Assembly (NCBI GenBank): GCA_964384945.1
Contig: CAYLMK010000003.1
Coordinates: 343,053-407,052, forward strand
Direction: 5' to 3'
Length of the DNA stretch: 64,000 nucleotides
Origin: S015-6 sp964384945
GTDB taxonomy: Bacteria; Desulfobacterota; DSWW01
A program made the position numbers and the translations under genes. Below are positions 1 through 8,255 of this stretch, piece by piece (the stretch's first letter is position 1; each line of letters begins with the position of its first letter). The notes below the pieces were generated by a model. That model had not been told where the DNA came from. It did no database searches and saw nothing but the letters and a program-made list of their open reading frames with translations.

Positions 1-382
1 TCGCCTCGGCCATGCCCTCCGGACATCCGCCGTCCGGGTTGTTTCTGCCCCCTCCGCAAGGATCCCAGCACTCCGAAGCGAGATCCCCCAGGGGTTCTTT
101 CCTGACGGAGTACTCCCTCCTTCGCACTTCGTTCCTCCCCACGTTCGTGGCGATCTGGTAGAGCCAAGTCCGGAATGTGGTCCTGGGCTCGTACGTACAG
201 GCCGCGCGACAGACGCGCAAGAACGTTTCCTGCATCAGTTCCTCCGCCTGGGCATGGTTGCCCGTGAAACGAAACAGGTAATGCGAAACCGGCCCGCTAT
301 AGCGCAGAAAGAGCCGTCGGAATCCCTGCTCGTCGCCCCGCTGAAAGGAGAGCATGTCCTGAATATCTTCGGGGTTCCCCAT
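1..382 (-). CDS. ECF-type RNA polymerase sigma factor, 3' end outside window
   Basis: The frame opens with ATG at 382 (MGNPEDIQDMLSFQRGDEQG) and stays open to the window edge, so about 127 residues are visible. The middle reads like sigma region 2: LFRFTGNHAQAEELMQETFL followed by a WLYQIATN-type segment, the core-binding and -10 recognition helices of ECF sigma factors. Region 4 must lie beyond base 1. No strong ribosome site is seen; upstream in-frame codons offer no better start. It follows the outer-membrane barrel gene by 68 bases on the same strand, so the two may be co-transcribed. The regulon cannot be judged from what is visible. Confidence 0.8.
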   Translation of the reverse strand, partial: MGNPEDIQDMLSFQRGDEQGFRRLFLRYSGPVSHYLFRFTGNHAQAEELMQETFLRVCRAACTYEPRTTFRTWLYQIATNVGRNEVRRREYSVRKEPLGDLASECWDPCGGGRNNPDGGCPEGMAEA

Positions 383-450
383 GCCCTCTGTAACCCATTT
401 CGTTCCCGATAGTTTCGCTCGCGCCCAGAGGGGCCTCGTTCCGCGGCACG

Positions 451-1836
451 CTAGAAATAGAGGTCCAGACCCCCCATGATACGATAGGCCGGGTCCGGGG
501 CCGAACGGTCGTCCAGCTCAAAAAAACTGCCGGGCATGAACAGATCGGCCTCCAGGCTCAAACAGACGTGCCTGCCGATGTCCCAGACCCCCATCAGATC
601 CGTTTCCCACCCATATACCCTGCCGGAGGATACCTTCGGCGGCGAGGCAACCGCAAACAGGTAGGCCGCCTTGCATACGGCCTGCAGGTTGTCCAGAACG
701 GAATACCGCACGGTCACCCCGGGTACGCCGTAGCCTCGGGCCGTCCGACCCGCAATGCCCATGGAGCGGGAAGACAGGTTTTCGTCGATTCCCCCGTTGA
801 AGAAGAGGTTGAGCCGCGTCACAAAGGGCACGATCGCAAGGTAGGCCGTCAGCGTTTCCCCGTTTCGCAAGCTGCCCAAAGGATCGTCGTCTCCGCTCGC
901 CATGAGGCAGAAGACCTCCACATCGAGTCTTTCCGTCAGGTTCCTGCCCAACACAAAATCGACCAGGTACCCGAGGGCGTCAAACTCGGATTCCACCCTT
1001 CTGCCCCGCTCGTCGGCGCCGGACCACACGAAGTTTCCGGCATCCAGAATCGCGGTCGTGGAAACACGAAAGGCGGAGAAGACCTTGCGCACCGACAGGG
1101 AGACCCAGAAAAGGTCCGCTTCGGACTCAAACCAGAAGCCCGCGCCCGGCCTATCCCGCCCGTCGGAACCCGCCTCGTTGAGAATGTCCGCGAGGAATCC
1201 TTCCGTGTCGTTCAACCACCCCACGGAAAGATTGACTGTTTCATAAGGAGAGAAGGGGTGCACCGCCCTGATTTGAAAATACAGGCTCGACCCTTCGACA
1301 CGGGTCACGCTTCCGTAGAATTCCAAGGGCAGCATCCCCATCGCATGCAGGTCCAGTCCCGCCTGCCCGGCCAGCAGAAAGTCATCCAGGATGAAGCTGT
1401 CACCCGACACCATGTGTTGCTGGCCGACCTTGAAGGCCACGCCCGATGTGTCGAGGAAGGAGCTCTCGAAGTAGCCCTCCCGAAAGAAAGCATCCTCGGT
1501 CCGGTCGTTTTCCAGGCTTCCGTCCTGAATCGTTTCTTCCGACAACTCGCCGGTGTCGAGCACGCACGCAACCGTACCCAGGGATTGCCAGCCCAGACCC
1601 AAATCAAGGACGGCATTCGCCTGGTAGAGGGTCCGACTCGACGGTTCTTCGCGGGCGGAAGGGTCCCCGGGCAGATTCTCTTCGGTCCGGTATCGTTGCC
1701 CCAAGTAGAAGCCGGCCTGCACCTGGTCGGGCCTCCAAGAGGCCCCTTCGGCGCTCGATGAAAACAGAAACGGAAGGAGGAAGAAGAGGAGCGTTCGGCC
1801 CGGCAGGCAACCTGCAACTATCCTTGCACCATACAA
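451..1836 (-). CDS. outer-membrane beta-barrel protein, function unknown
   Basis: 461 residues with a likely TTG start (1836) preceded by a GAGGCGA-like ribosome site. The N-terminus has a hydrophobic signal segment (LLFFLLPFLFSS) and an A-rich cleavage region near residue 32. The rest alternates polar and aromatic/hydrophobic residues as amphipathic strands and ends in the dipeptide YF, the terminal phenylalanine typical of proteins inserted by the BAM complex. It resembles porin-like or alginate-export-like barrels in texture, but I recognise no specific family. It lies between a small secreted protein gene (207-base gap) and the ECF sigma gene. Localisation to the outer membrane is inferred with fair confidence; the cargo is unknown. 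Confidence 0.7.
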   Translation of the reverse strand: MYGARIVAGCLPGRTLLFFLLPFLFSSSAEGASWRPDQVQAGFYLGQRYRTEENLPGDPSAREEPSSRTLYQANAVLDLGLGWQSLGTVACVLDTGELSEETIQDGSLENDRTEDAFFREGYFESSFLDTSGVAFKVGQQHMVSGDSFILDDFLLAGQAGLDLHAMGMLPLEFYGSVTRVEGSSLYFQIRAVHPFSPYETVNLSVGWLNDTEGFLADILNEAGSDGRDRPGAGFWFESEADLFWVSLSVRKVFSAFRVSTTAILDAGNFVWSGADERGRRVESEFDALGYLVDFVLGRNLTERLDVEVFCLMASGDDDPLGSLRNGETLTAYLAIVPFVTRLNLFFNGGIDENLSSRSMGIAGRTARGYGVPGVTVRYSVLDNLQAVCKAAYLFAVASPPKVSSGRVYGWETDLMGVWDIGRHVCLSLEADLFMPGSFFELDDRSAPDPAYRIMGGLDLYF

Positions 1837-2043
1837 ATTCGCTCGCCTCGACTCGCTTCAGACGTTTTCTCGGAAAAGGCTCTCCGTCCGGCCAGGAAAA
1901 GCTCCGACCCCGGCGCCGCCCAGGGTGCGGGAGCGTGGCCTTTGGGTCCCGCTTATCTCCCTTATCGGTTTTTGAGGGCTGAAAGGCAAGGGAAGGCGAT
2001 CGTACAGACCCGGACTCAGAGAATCGGCAGAAGCGGTCTCAGA

Positions 2044-2487
2044 TTACCACTCCTCGTCGTCCGGACTGCGAAGCCTCTGAAGGACCCGCATCTGAACGAG
2101 CACCTTCTCGCCCGGGGCCTGTGCGGGAGACGCTGTCCATTTTCCGGTCCGGTAGCGCAGTTCCACGAGCCAGCCCACCCAGAGGATGCCAGGCCGGAGC
2201 CTGCGGCCCCGCTCGTCGACGATCGATGTGTGGTAGGTGAGGACGAAAGGCTCCTCGTTCACGTAGAGCCTTCCTTCGTGCGCCCTCAGGGATCGCACAA
2301 TCACCTGCTCTTCGGTGAGTTTCTCGCTCCCGTACCTGAGCACCCGGCCCTCGCGCTCGCCCGGCTTCCTCTCGATCTCGCGGGCCTCGGCCTTGGGTCC
2401 GCCCGAGGAGGCAAGGAGCAGGAGAAAGATCGCCGCGGCAACCCTTATTCTCGACACGACCTCACCCGGCGCCTTCCCGCTCTGCAT
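2044..2487 (-). CDS. small secreted protein downstream of PilY1
   Basis: 147 residues starting at ATG 2487 with a GGAAGAG ribosome site six bases upstream. A signal peptide is evident (VAAAIFLLLLASSGG, cleavage after AEA). The mature part is charged, with no cysteines and no family I recognise; it contains short beta-prone stretches such as FVLTYHTSIVDERG. The gene follows the PilY1-like gene by 33 bases on the same strand, so it is probably translated from the same mRNA and may be an accessory of that surface protein. Function is not assigned. Confidence 0.6.
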   Translation of the reverse strand: MQSGKAPGEVVSRIRVAAAIFLLLLASSGGPKAEAREIERKPGEREGRVLRYGSEKLTEEQVIVRSLRAHEGRLYVNEEPFVLTYHTSIVDERGRRLRPGILWVGWLVELRYRTGKWTASPAQAPGEKVLVQMRVLQRLRSPDDEEW

Positions 2488-2520
2488 GACCGCTCTTCCT
2501 CTCCTGCCCGCGTGCCGCCG

Positions 2521-5500
2521 TCAGTCCTCGTACCAGAGAACGGTCCCGCTCTTCTGGGCGAAGGGGGCCTTCATGACAAGCTCTTCAATCGTCCCGGTGC
2601 TCTGCTGCACGTAGATCTTCCCGCCCTTCTGCTGGCCGAGATGGATGGCCAGCCCGGAGGGCCTGCCCTGACCGAGGTCCAGGGAGCGGTCCAGCACGGT
2701 CCCGAAGGCCGGATTGCCCAGGCTGAAGACGTCTCGCTTGTAGGCGGTTCCGGTCTCGAAATACAGGCCGTAGATCCGGCCGTCGCCGCCGTACTGGCAG
2801 ATGTCGTTGTTCGGCTTGAAGGAGCTGAACATCACCAGGCCGCCCAGGACGCTCGGCTTCTCCAGGACCCTTTCCCCGGCACCCGGCCCTGCGATATCGA
2901 CCAGATCGAGCACCCATCCGTAGGTGGGCGTCACCTCGTTGCCGCGCATCGCGGCCAGCATCTCATCCCAGGTGGCCCCCGCGCCCACAACGGTAGAGCC
3001 GGTTACCGTGCTCGGGTTTCCAAAGCTCACCTCCACGTTCGTCACGTCCAGGAGATCGGCGGGCGCCTTGCCTTCGGCCGGGTTGCCCGCCGCCAGGGTG
3101 CGGTCCTTGACCCCGTAGAAGCTCTGGGTCGTCACGGTCACCTTGTCCGCGTCGTTGAAGAACCGGCCTGTGCCCCAGTAGATCCAGGGGGTGTTCTGAT
3201 GATCCGAGGCGATCGCGGGCGGCGCCACGATGGGCTGCTCGGGCCGGGTGTGGCTCAGGACCGAGACCTCCCAGCTCGCGGGCGGCGGATACACGTCCAG
3301 GTCCGGCGTGCCGATGAGAATGCGGTACATCTTGCCGAAGGTCACGATCCCGAATACCTCGTAGCTCGCCCCTGCGTAGATCGCGTTGGTCTGGTAGTCC
3401 AGGTTCATGTCCATGGACGCGAAGCCGCCGACCCACCCCCGCTGTTCCAGCACGGGGTTGGCCGGAAAGCCGTCGCCTGCCGGGTTCGCGCCGAACCTCC
3501 TCTCCAGGTTGCCGGTCCTCAGGTTGAGCACGAAGATCGAGGCGCGCTGGCTGCTCGACCCGTCATAGTCGGTCGGCCCGGACCCGAAGATCACGTACCA
3601 GTCGCCCGGCTCGTCCGTCCGGCCCGTTCGGGCCACCGCCGGATAGGAAGAGGTCAGACCCAGGTGGTCCGGATCGTTGAACTCCCAGAGAAGCCGAGGG
3701 TCGCCCGGGTTGGTGACGTCCAGGGCGAAGTAGCAGGAAGAGAAGGCCGCCGGGTCGTCCGCTGTGCCGTCCTGGTTGAAGTCATCGACCTCGTAGTTCT
3801 TGCCGCCGTAGCGCAACGCGCCGATCAGGACGGTCCCCCACCCGTTCGGGTGGGTTGCATCGTCCGGAAAGATCCGTGCATCCACGGTCTTGGGCTTCAG
3901 GTCCACGTAGTAGACATGCATGTAGTTCGGGTCGGCCAGCCACTGCAGATGGGGGAGCAGGTTGTGGGGAACAAAGCTCCAGATCTCCTCGCCCAGCTCC
4001 GGGCTGCGGCCCAGGGCACTCGTGAAGTAGGCCGGGTAGTCCGTGGTGTACCGTCCGTGCTCCACCGTGCCGGTCGTCCGCTCGTCGCCCGCCTTGTAGC
4101 AGCCCGCATTGATCGCGTGCAGCATGCCGTCGTTGGCGCCCACGTACACGACGGTGGGTCGCGGCTCCAGGTTCGGCCCTGCCCCGCGGGTGTACTGTCT
4201 TTCGAAGGCATCGTACGTGGGGTCGCTGTAGATCTCGTCATAGTTCTCCATCGGCCGCCCCACCACTGCGGGCGTCGAATAGATGATGTCCCCCAGGCGC
4301 CAGGTCCCTTCGGTGTCCGCCGCAGTGTCGCCGTCGGTGTCCACGTAGACGGTCCTCGGCCGCATGCCGGGCTGGTCCTCTCCGAGGATGTAGTCCATCA
4401 GGGCCTCCGCGTCGGCCGCATCCGGCGACCTCAGGTAGTCCTTGAAGAGGGCCGCATCGGACGGATCGAATTCCACGAGGTTCTGTTTGTCCAGGGTCGT
4501 GAATACCTTCCTCGGGTTGGCCGCGAGATCCCGAAGGGCCAGATTCTTGCCCGCCTCCCACATGGAACGGAGGTCGTTCATGGAGACGTTGGTCTCGTCC
4601 CAGCTTCCGTCCCCGTACGGCTCCGCGGCCGAGACATAGTCCCGCTGGATTCGGGTGCCGTTCGTCCCGTCGAAATAGAATTGGATGATGTTGTCGTCCT
4701 CGTAGACCAGCTCGAAGTCGCCGTTGTCTTCCCGAAGGTTTCCGTGGTCGTCCACCCACAGCCCGTGCAGGAAGCCCAGCCAGTCGGCCTGCGCCGAATC
4801 GCCGGCGCGCGAGGTCACCTCCTGCGGCTTGAAATAGGCCTGGAAGAGCGAGCCCTCGCCGTGGGCGCTCGTTGACAGGATCGACACGGCGGTCCCGGAG
4901 GCGCTCCTGCGCAGGATGTCGGTCAGGGCCGTGAGCATGACATAAGAAATCTCGTCCCCGTCCGGGGCGTAGAAGAAGGTGTCCGGCGCGCCGTCGCAGT
5001 TCCGGTCCCACTCGCTGCAGAGCGGGTCGGCCGTGCAGTTCCCGCCCCCGTCTCTGGAGCCGCAGGAGCCACTGTAGAAACTCGCGCCCCAGTTGCCGCA
5101 ATTCGCCTCGCAGTAGGGCTCGCCGTCCCCGTCCATGTCCTGGAAGGCGCCGGCCCGGGAGGCCCGCTTCAGGTAGTTGGTGGCCACGACCGTCTGGCTG
5201 GGCACCTCGAAGGTGAAGATCGTGTAGAGCTGGACGGTCTGCATGCCGGGAAGATCCGGCCGCTGGTCGGTCGTGTTCATGAGAAGGCCCAGGTCGTCCA
5301 GCAGTCCGTTTCCGTCCCCGGCGAAGGTGTCGTCAAACCCGCCGCACGACTGGGCGCCGCTGTTCTGATTGGGCTCTCCGTCCGTGATCAGGATGATGAA
5401 GGACTTGGCGCAGGGGACCCACTCGCCCAGGCCGGGCCCGTAGTAGTCGTTGTAATAATAGGGGTCCCAGGTTGCGTTCACTTCGAAGTCCACGTTATTG

Positions 5501-6771
5501 GCCGGCGGGGTGTCCGGGTAGTCGGGGGTGTAGCAGGGCGGCTGCTGCCGGTAGTAGCGGAGCGCCTCGTTCACGACCTCCTCGAGAGGGGTCCACATCT
5601 TGATGCTCTGCCGGTTGATGTTGTCCACGATCTGAAGAACCGTATCCCCCTGGGCAGAGACCACGGTCGCCTTGTCCCCCACGTAGTTCCGGATACGGCC
5701 GCCGTCCGCGTAGCCCCAGTTGAGATCCGCCGTGCCGTTCCCGTCGATGTCCCAGGACCCGTAATTGCCGGTAGCTCCCTCTGCCGGCCCGTAGCCCAGG
5801 TTGAACTGCATGTACCCGAACCGGACCCGGTCCGCCATCTGCTGTACGATCCCTTCCGGGGCGCGGTCCGTACCCACCGTTCCGGCCTTGACGGCCACGA
5901 AATAGGCGGGATACGCATAGGGGGGCGAAGGCTCCCCCACGCTGCCGTAAGACGGATCGTCGGTCAGCTCATTCTCCATCCCGTCCACGTCCGGGTCCGT
6001 ATTCGCGCAGCCAGCGCTGGTCAGGTCCGAGGGGTCGTCGAACCGGGCCTCGACGATCTTGAACATGACCGTGAACTCCCCGTTCCGCTGGACATTGAAG
6101 AAGTAGGCATAGATGCCCTGCCGGAAGGGCGTGTAGTAAACGTTCTTGGTCGCCACGCCGTAGGGATCCGTCGCAGCGGTGTAGTCGTTGAAGATCCTGC
6201 GGTAGTCCCGCTCCGTGGGGGTGGCCAGAAGGACGTAGTTCCCCGGGTCCGATGCCAGCCGGCCGCCCGTGAGCACCCTCTTGGCCACATCGAGGCGGCG
6301 CGTGGTCCACCAGTTGAGCCAGTTGCCCGAGAATTTTCGGTCTGCCGCGTCGAACCCGGCGGACCGCTCGAAGACGCCCGGCGTGGCCGGGTCGTCCACC
6401 GTGGGCCCGTCAGGGTAGAAGTAGTGACCGGAATTGTCGTATTTGTAGCACGTGTCCGGGTCGAAGTAGCCGAAATACTTGCTCCCTTCCTGGTAGCCGG
6501 TGTAGGCCTGCGCGCCCGTACAGATCCGGCCCGAAACCTCTTTGTAGGCGAACTCGTTCATGCTCCCGGAGTTGTCGAGGATCACCAGCACGTTCGGCTC
6601 GACCGTGGCCGACATGAACGGCGGAAAGGCCGCATAGTCGGCCATGGTCTGCGCGTCCCCGCTCGCGCTCCGGGGCGCAAAGGTCAGGGCCAGGACCGCG
6701 ATCACGCCGACCACGAGGATGGCGATCGCAGTCCTTGTATCCAGGTCGCTCCGGATGTCTTCTCTTGCCAT
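2521..6771 (-). CDS. PilY1-like type IV pilus tip/adhesin protein
   Basis: About 1416 residues from ATG 6771, chosen because GGGGAGGG lies ten bases upstream; an in-frame ATG at 6867 would add 32 poor-quality residues. Near the N-terminus is a hydrophobic export segment (AIAILVVGVIAVLALTFA). A von Willebrand A-like domain follows with the MIDAS motif VILDNSGSM. The C-terminal half is a PilY1-type beta-propeller (VVYVGANDGMLHAINAG) with Asp-rich loops typical of calcium sites (DTDGDTAADTEG, DFNQDGTADD). Family members sit at the pilus tip, support pilus extension and surface sensing, and are linked to c-di-GMP control. No minor pilin genes flank it here, so it is an orphan relative to the usual pilY1 operon. 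Confidence 0.88.
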   Translation of the reverse strand: MAREDIRSDLDTRTAIAILVVGVIAVLALTFAPRSASGDAQTMADYAAFPPFMSATVEPNVLVILDNSGSMNEFAYKEVSGRICTGAQAYTGYQEGSKYFGYFDPDTCYKYDNSGHYFYPDGPTVDDPATPGVFERSAGFDAADRKFSGNWLNWWTTRRLDVAKRVLTGGRLASDPGNYVLLATPTERDYRRIFNDYTAATDPYGVATKNVYYTPFRQGIYAYFFNVQRNGEFTVMFKIVEARFDDPSDLTSAGCANTDPDVDGMENELTDDPSYGSVGEPSPPYAYPAYFVAVKAGTVGTDRAPEGIVQQMADRVRFGYMQFNLGYGPAEGATGNYGSWDIDGNGTADLNWGYADGGRIRNYVGDKATVVSAQGDTVLQIVDNINRQSIKMWTPLEEVVNEALRYYRQQPPCYTPDYPDTPPANNVDFEVNATWDPYYYNDYYGPGLGEWVPCAKSFIILITDGEPNQNSGAQSCGGFDDTFAGDGNGLLDDLGLLMNTTDQRPDLPGMQTVQLYTIFTFEVPSQTVVATNYLKRASRAGAFQDMDGDGEPYCEANCGNWGASFYSGSCGSRDGGGNCTADPLCSEWDRNCDGAPDTFFYAPDGDEISYVMLTALTDILRRSASGTAVSILSTSAHGEGSLFQAYFKPQEVTSRAGDSAQADWLGFLHGLWVDDHGNLREDNGDFELVYEDDNIIQFYFDGTNGTRIQRDYVSAAEPYGDGSWDETNVSMNDLRSMWEAGKNLALRDLAANPRKVFTTLDKQNLVEFDPSDAALFKDYLRSPDAADAEALMDYILGEDQPGMRPRTVYVDTDGDTAADTEGTWRLGDIIYSTPAVVGRPMENYDEIYSDPTYDAFERQYTRGAGPNLEPRPTVVYVGANDGMLHAINAGCYKAGDERTTGTVEHGRYTTDYPAYFTSALGRSPELGEEIWSFVPHNLLPHLQWLADPNYMHVYYVDLKPKTVDARIFPDDATHPNGWGTVLIGALRYGGKNYEVDDFNQDGTADDPAAFSSCYFALDVTNPGDPRLLWEFNDPDHLGLTSSYPAVARTGRTDEPGDWYVIFGSGPTDYDGSSSQRASIFVLNLRTGNLERRFGANPAGDGFPANPVLEQRGWVGGFASMDMNLDYQTNAIYAGASYEVFGIVTFGKMYRILIGTPDLDVYPPPASWEVSVLSHTRPEQPIVAPPAIASDHQNTPWIYWGTGRFFNDADKVTVTTQSFYGVKDRTLAAGNPAEGKAPADLLDVTNVEVSFGNPSTVTGSTVVGAGATWDEMLAAMRGNEVTPTYGWVLDLVDIAGPGAGERVLEKPSVLGGLVMFSSFKPNNDICQYGGDGRIYGLYFETGTAYKRDVFSLGNPAFGTVLDRSLDLGQGRPSGLAIHLGQQKGGKIYVQQSTGTIEELVMKAPFAQKSGTVLWYED

Positions 6772-7032
6772 GACTTGCAAGCCCTCCCCTGCCTGAAGGC
6801 CGTTCGATTGCATCCCGTTCCCGATTCGTCTCATATCTCCCAACCCTTTCGTTCCGATCGTTCTCATGGTCCCGTAAGCCTCCGCGTGCGCCTCTCTTCT
6901 GCAAGATCATTACCAACCCGCGACGGCCGTTTCGAAAGAGTGGTAACACGTTGATATACATCGCTTTCTTTATTGCGTGCCCGGAAGGAGAACGTCCCCG
7001 CCTCCATCGCGCTTTCTCAAAATGCGGGGGGC

Positions 7033-7054
7033 GGTTTCTCAATCTGAGAAAACC
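7033..7054. promoter_or_regulatory. dyad symmetry upstream of pilY1-like gene
   Basis: The sequence CTCA-ATC-TGAG, flanked by GGTTT on the left and AAAACC on the right, forms a nearly perfect inverted repeat with one extra base. It lies in the 630-base space between the divergent PilY1-like and MopE-like genes, about 260 bases upstream of the former. It could be an operator or a small hairpin in the long PilY1 leader. No regulator is implied by sequence alone. The rest of 6772-7170 shows nothing else I can name. Confidence 0.3.
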
Positions 7055-7182
7055 CGTCTGTCTGCCGGGCACGAGACCGGGGAGGGCATTCCCAACCCCC
7101 GAGTCGACATCCTGATACAGGGGACGCGAGGAGGATGACCGACCCGGAACCGCAAGGGCCGCCTCCTGCTCAAAAAAAAGAC

Positions 7183-7209
7183 TTGACAGCAGGCGTTCTT
7201 CTGTAGTAT
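7183..7209 (+). promoter_or_regulatory. candidate sigma-70 promoter for riboswitch-controlled gene
   Basis: A perfect TTGACA (7183-7188) is followed after 15 bases by TAGTAT (7204-7209), a four-of-six match to the -10 box. The spacer is two bases shorter than ideal. The local sequence is AT-rich compared with the surroundings, and the expected start, around 7216, would place the riboswitch aptamer (7241) about 25 bases into the transcript. Confidence 0.5.
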
Positions 7210-7240
7210 TCAATCTAGTAGTAAAGTGTTTTTTCTCATA

Positions 7241-7347
7241 AATCGTCTCTGACAAAGCCATACCGGCCGCGAGGCCGGGACGGAAAGCCGCGGGTCTCCC
7301 CTCTCAGCTCGCTCGCCTGCCGAGACAGCCGGGCTGCCGGAGCGATT
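7241..7347 (+). ncRNA. GEMM-I (cyclic dinucleotide) riboswitch aptamer
   Basis: The leader matches the GEMM-I fold by eye. P1 is AATCG (7241-7245) with CGATT (7343-7347). P2 is CCGGCC (7263-7268), GNRA loop GCGA, GGCCGG (7273-7278). The conserved joining strand GACGGAAAGCC follows, then a P3 made of GTCTC (7294-7298) and GAGAC (7322-7326), closed by the characteristic CAGCCGGGCTGCCG. The strand before P2 is GACAAAGCCATA. From memory this resembles Geobacter cGAMP aptamers closely, but the ligand-selecting position that is A in those is G here (7257), as in c-di-GMP binders. The downstream gene encodes a secreted metal-binding-type protein. Class assignment is firm; the ligand is inference. 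Confidence 0.85.
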
Positions 7348-7348
7348 G

Positions 7349-7401
7349 AACCGGTAAGAAGCCGGTTTCCATCCACCGTCGTGCCCTGAAAGGAGAGGGG
7401 A
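7349..7401 (+). promoter_or_regulatory. riboswitch expression platform with possible Shine-Dalgarno sequestration
   Basis: A hairpin AACCGG-TAAGAAG-CCGGTT (7349-7367) lies between aptamer and gene but has no U-run after it, so it is not an intrinsic terminator. The ribosome site AGGAGAGGGG (7391-7400) can pair over nine bases (7393-7401) with TCCCCTCTC at 7297-7305 inside the aptamer's P3 arm, overlapping the P3 closing stem by two bases. This suggests control at translation initiation. Whether ligand turns the gene on or off cannot be read from the sequence. Confidence 0.45.
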
Positions 7402-7403
7402 AA

Positions 7404-8177
7404 ATGAAGAAGACACTGCTCGTACTTGGACTGGCCTGGCTTTTCCTGCTCGCCCTGCTTTCCTCCTTTTCGGTTCGTCAAGCGTCCGCCTGCTGCGTCG
7501 ACAACGACGGGGACGGGTACGGGGTCCGTTATCTGAGTGAATGCCCCCACCCGGAAATGGACTGTGACGATGCGGACCCTGCGGTGAACCCGGGGGTCGT
7601 GGAGGCTGCTTACGGCGACTTGATCTGCGGTGACGCAATCGACAACGACTGCGACGGTCTGGTCGACATGCAGGACCCGGGCTGCTTCGAGTGCGTCGGG
7701 CCCGAGGACTGCGACGACTCGAACCCCTGCACGGACGACGCCTGCATTGACAACGAGTGCGCCTACACCAACAACACGGCGCCCTGCGACGACCAGGACG
7801 TCTGCACGGTGGACGACACCTGTTCGGAAGGATCCTGCGTACCGGGGGCGCTGCTCGATGCGGATGAGGACGGTTACGCGGATGAAGCGTGCGGCGGCGA
7901 GGACTGCGACGATGCGGACCCTGCGGTGAACCCCGGCGCAACCGAGAAGGTTCCGTTCTGCAGTGACGGCATCGACAACGACTGCGACGGTTTGGCGGAC
8001 CTGCAAGACGCGGGCTGCAAGACCACCCCTCCCGGCGGGTGCTCCGCCGAAACCGCGGACGCCTCGACCGGCGGCAACCCCTCGGGCGTGCATTCCGGGC
8101 TCTCGGGCCTCCTCCTTGCCCTGCTCCTGCCGATCGTCCCGGCGGTGCTGTTGAGAAGTGCCTTCCGCAGGAGATAA
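7404..8177 (+). CDS. secreted MopE-like putative metal-binding protein with C-terminal sorting tail
   Basis: 257 residues, ATG 7404 after an AGGAGAGGGG ribosome site. A signal peptide (LVLGLAWLFLLALLSSF) is followed by CCVDNDGDGYG, an EF-hand-like loop. Two copies of the MopE-type module follow, DCDDADPAVNPG then IDNDCDGLxD (about residues 50-95 and 170-200). Between them is a Cys-rich stretch (CDDSNPCTDDACIDNEC) of the DUF/MYXO type. The C-terminus has GGCS, a hydrophobic segment (GLLLALLLPIVPAVLL) and RSAFRRR, like MYXO- or JDVT-CTERM sorting signals that are cut and anchored by dedicated proteases. So it is probably a surface-attached, calcium- or copper-binding protein, with expression set by the leader riboswitch. 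It is divergent from the PilY1-like gene. Confidence 0.75.
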   Translation: MKKTLLVLGLAWLFLLALLSSFSVRQASACCVDNDGDGYGVRYLSECPHPEMDCDDADPAVNPGVVEAAYGDLICGDAIDNDCDGLVDMQDPGCFECVGPEDCDDSNPCTDDACIDNECAYTNNTAPCDDQDVCTVDDTCSEGSCVPGALLDADEDGYADEACGGEDCDDADPAVNPGATEKVPFCSDGIDNDCDGLADLQDAGCKTTPPGGCSAETADASTGGNPSGVHSGLSGLLLALLLPIVPAVLLRSAFRRR

Positions 8178-8204
8178 GGGGGGCGTTCCACCGCAAACAG
8201 GCCG

Positions 8205-8247
8205 GAAGGGCCGTGTCCGCCGACGGGCATGGCCCTTTCTTTTTTTT
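8205..8247 (+). terminator. intrinsic terminator
   Basis: GAAGGGCC (8205-8212) pairs with GGCCCTTTC (8231-8239), and the second arm runs into a tract of eight further T (8240-8247). It lies just after the MopE-like gene and before the stop of the convergent HD-domain gene. Confidence 0.85.
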
Positions 8248-8255
8248 GCGGCCGG

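Noticed and set aside
1942..4875. Plus-strand frame of 977 codons opposite the PilY1-like gene
   Set aside because: Antisense shadow; the minus frame carries vWA and PilY1 motifs, the plus frame none.
7241..7347. Calling the riboswitch a cGAMP (GEMM-Ib) type
   Set aside because: Overall similarity to Geobacter aptamers is high, but the selecting base seems to be G (7257), not A. I left the ligand open and favour c-di-GMP.
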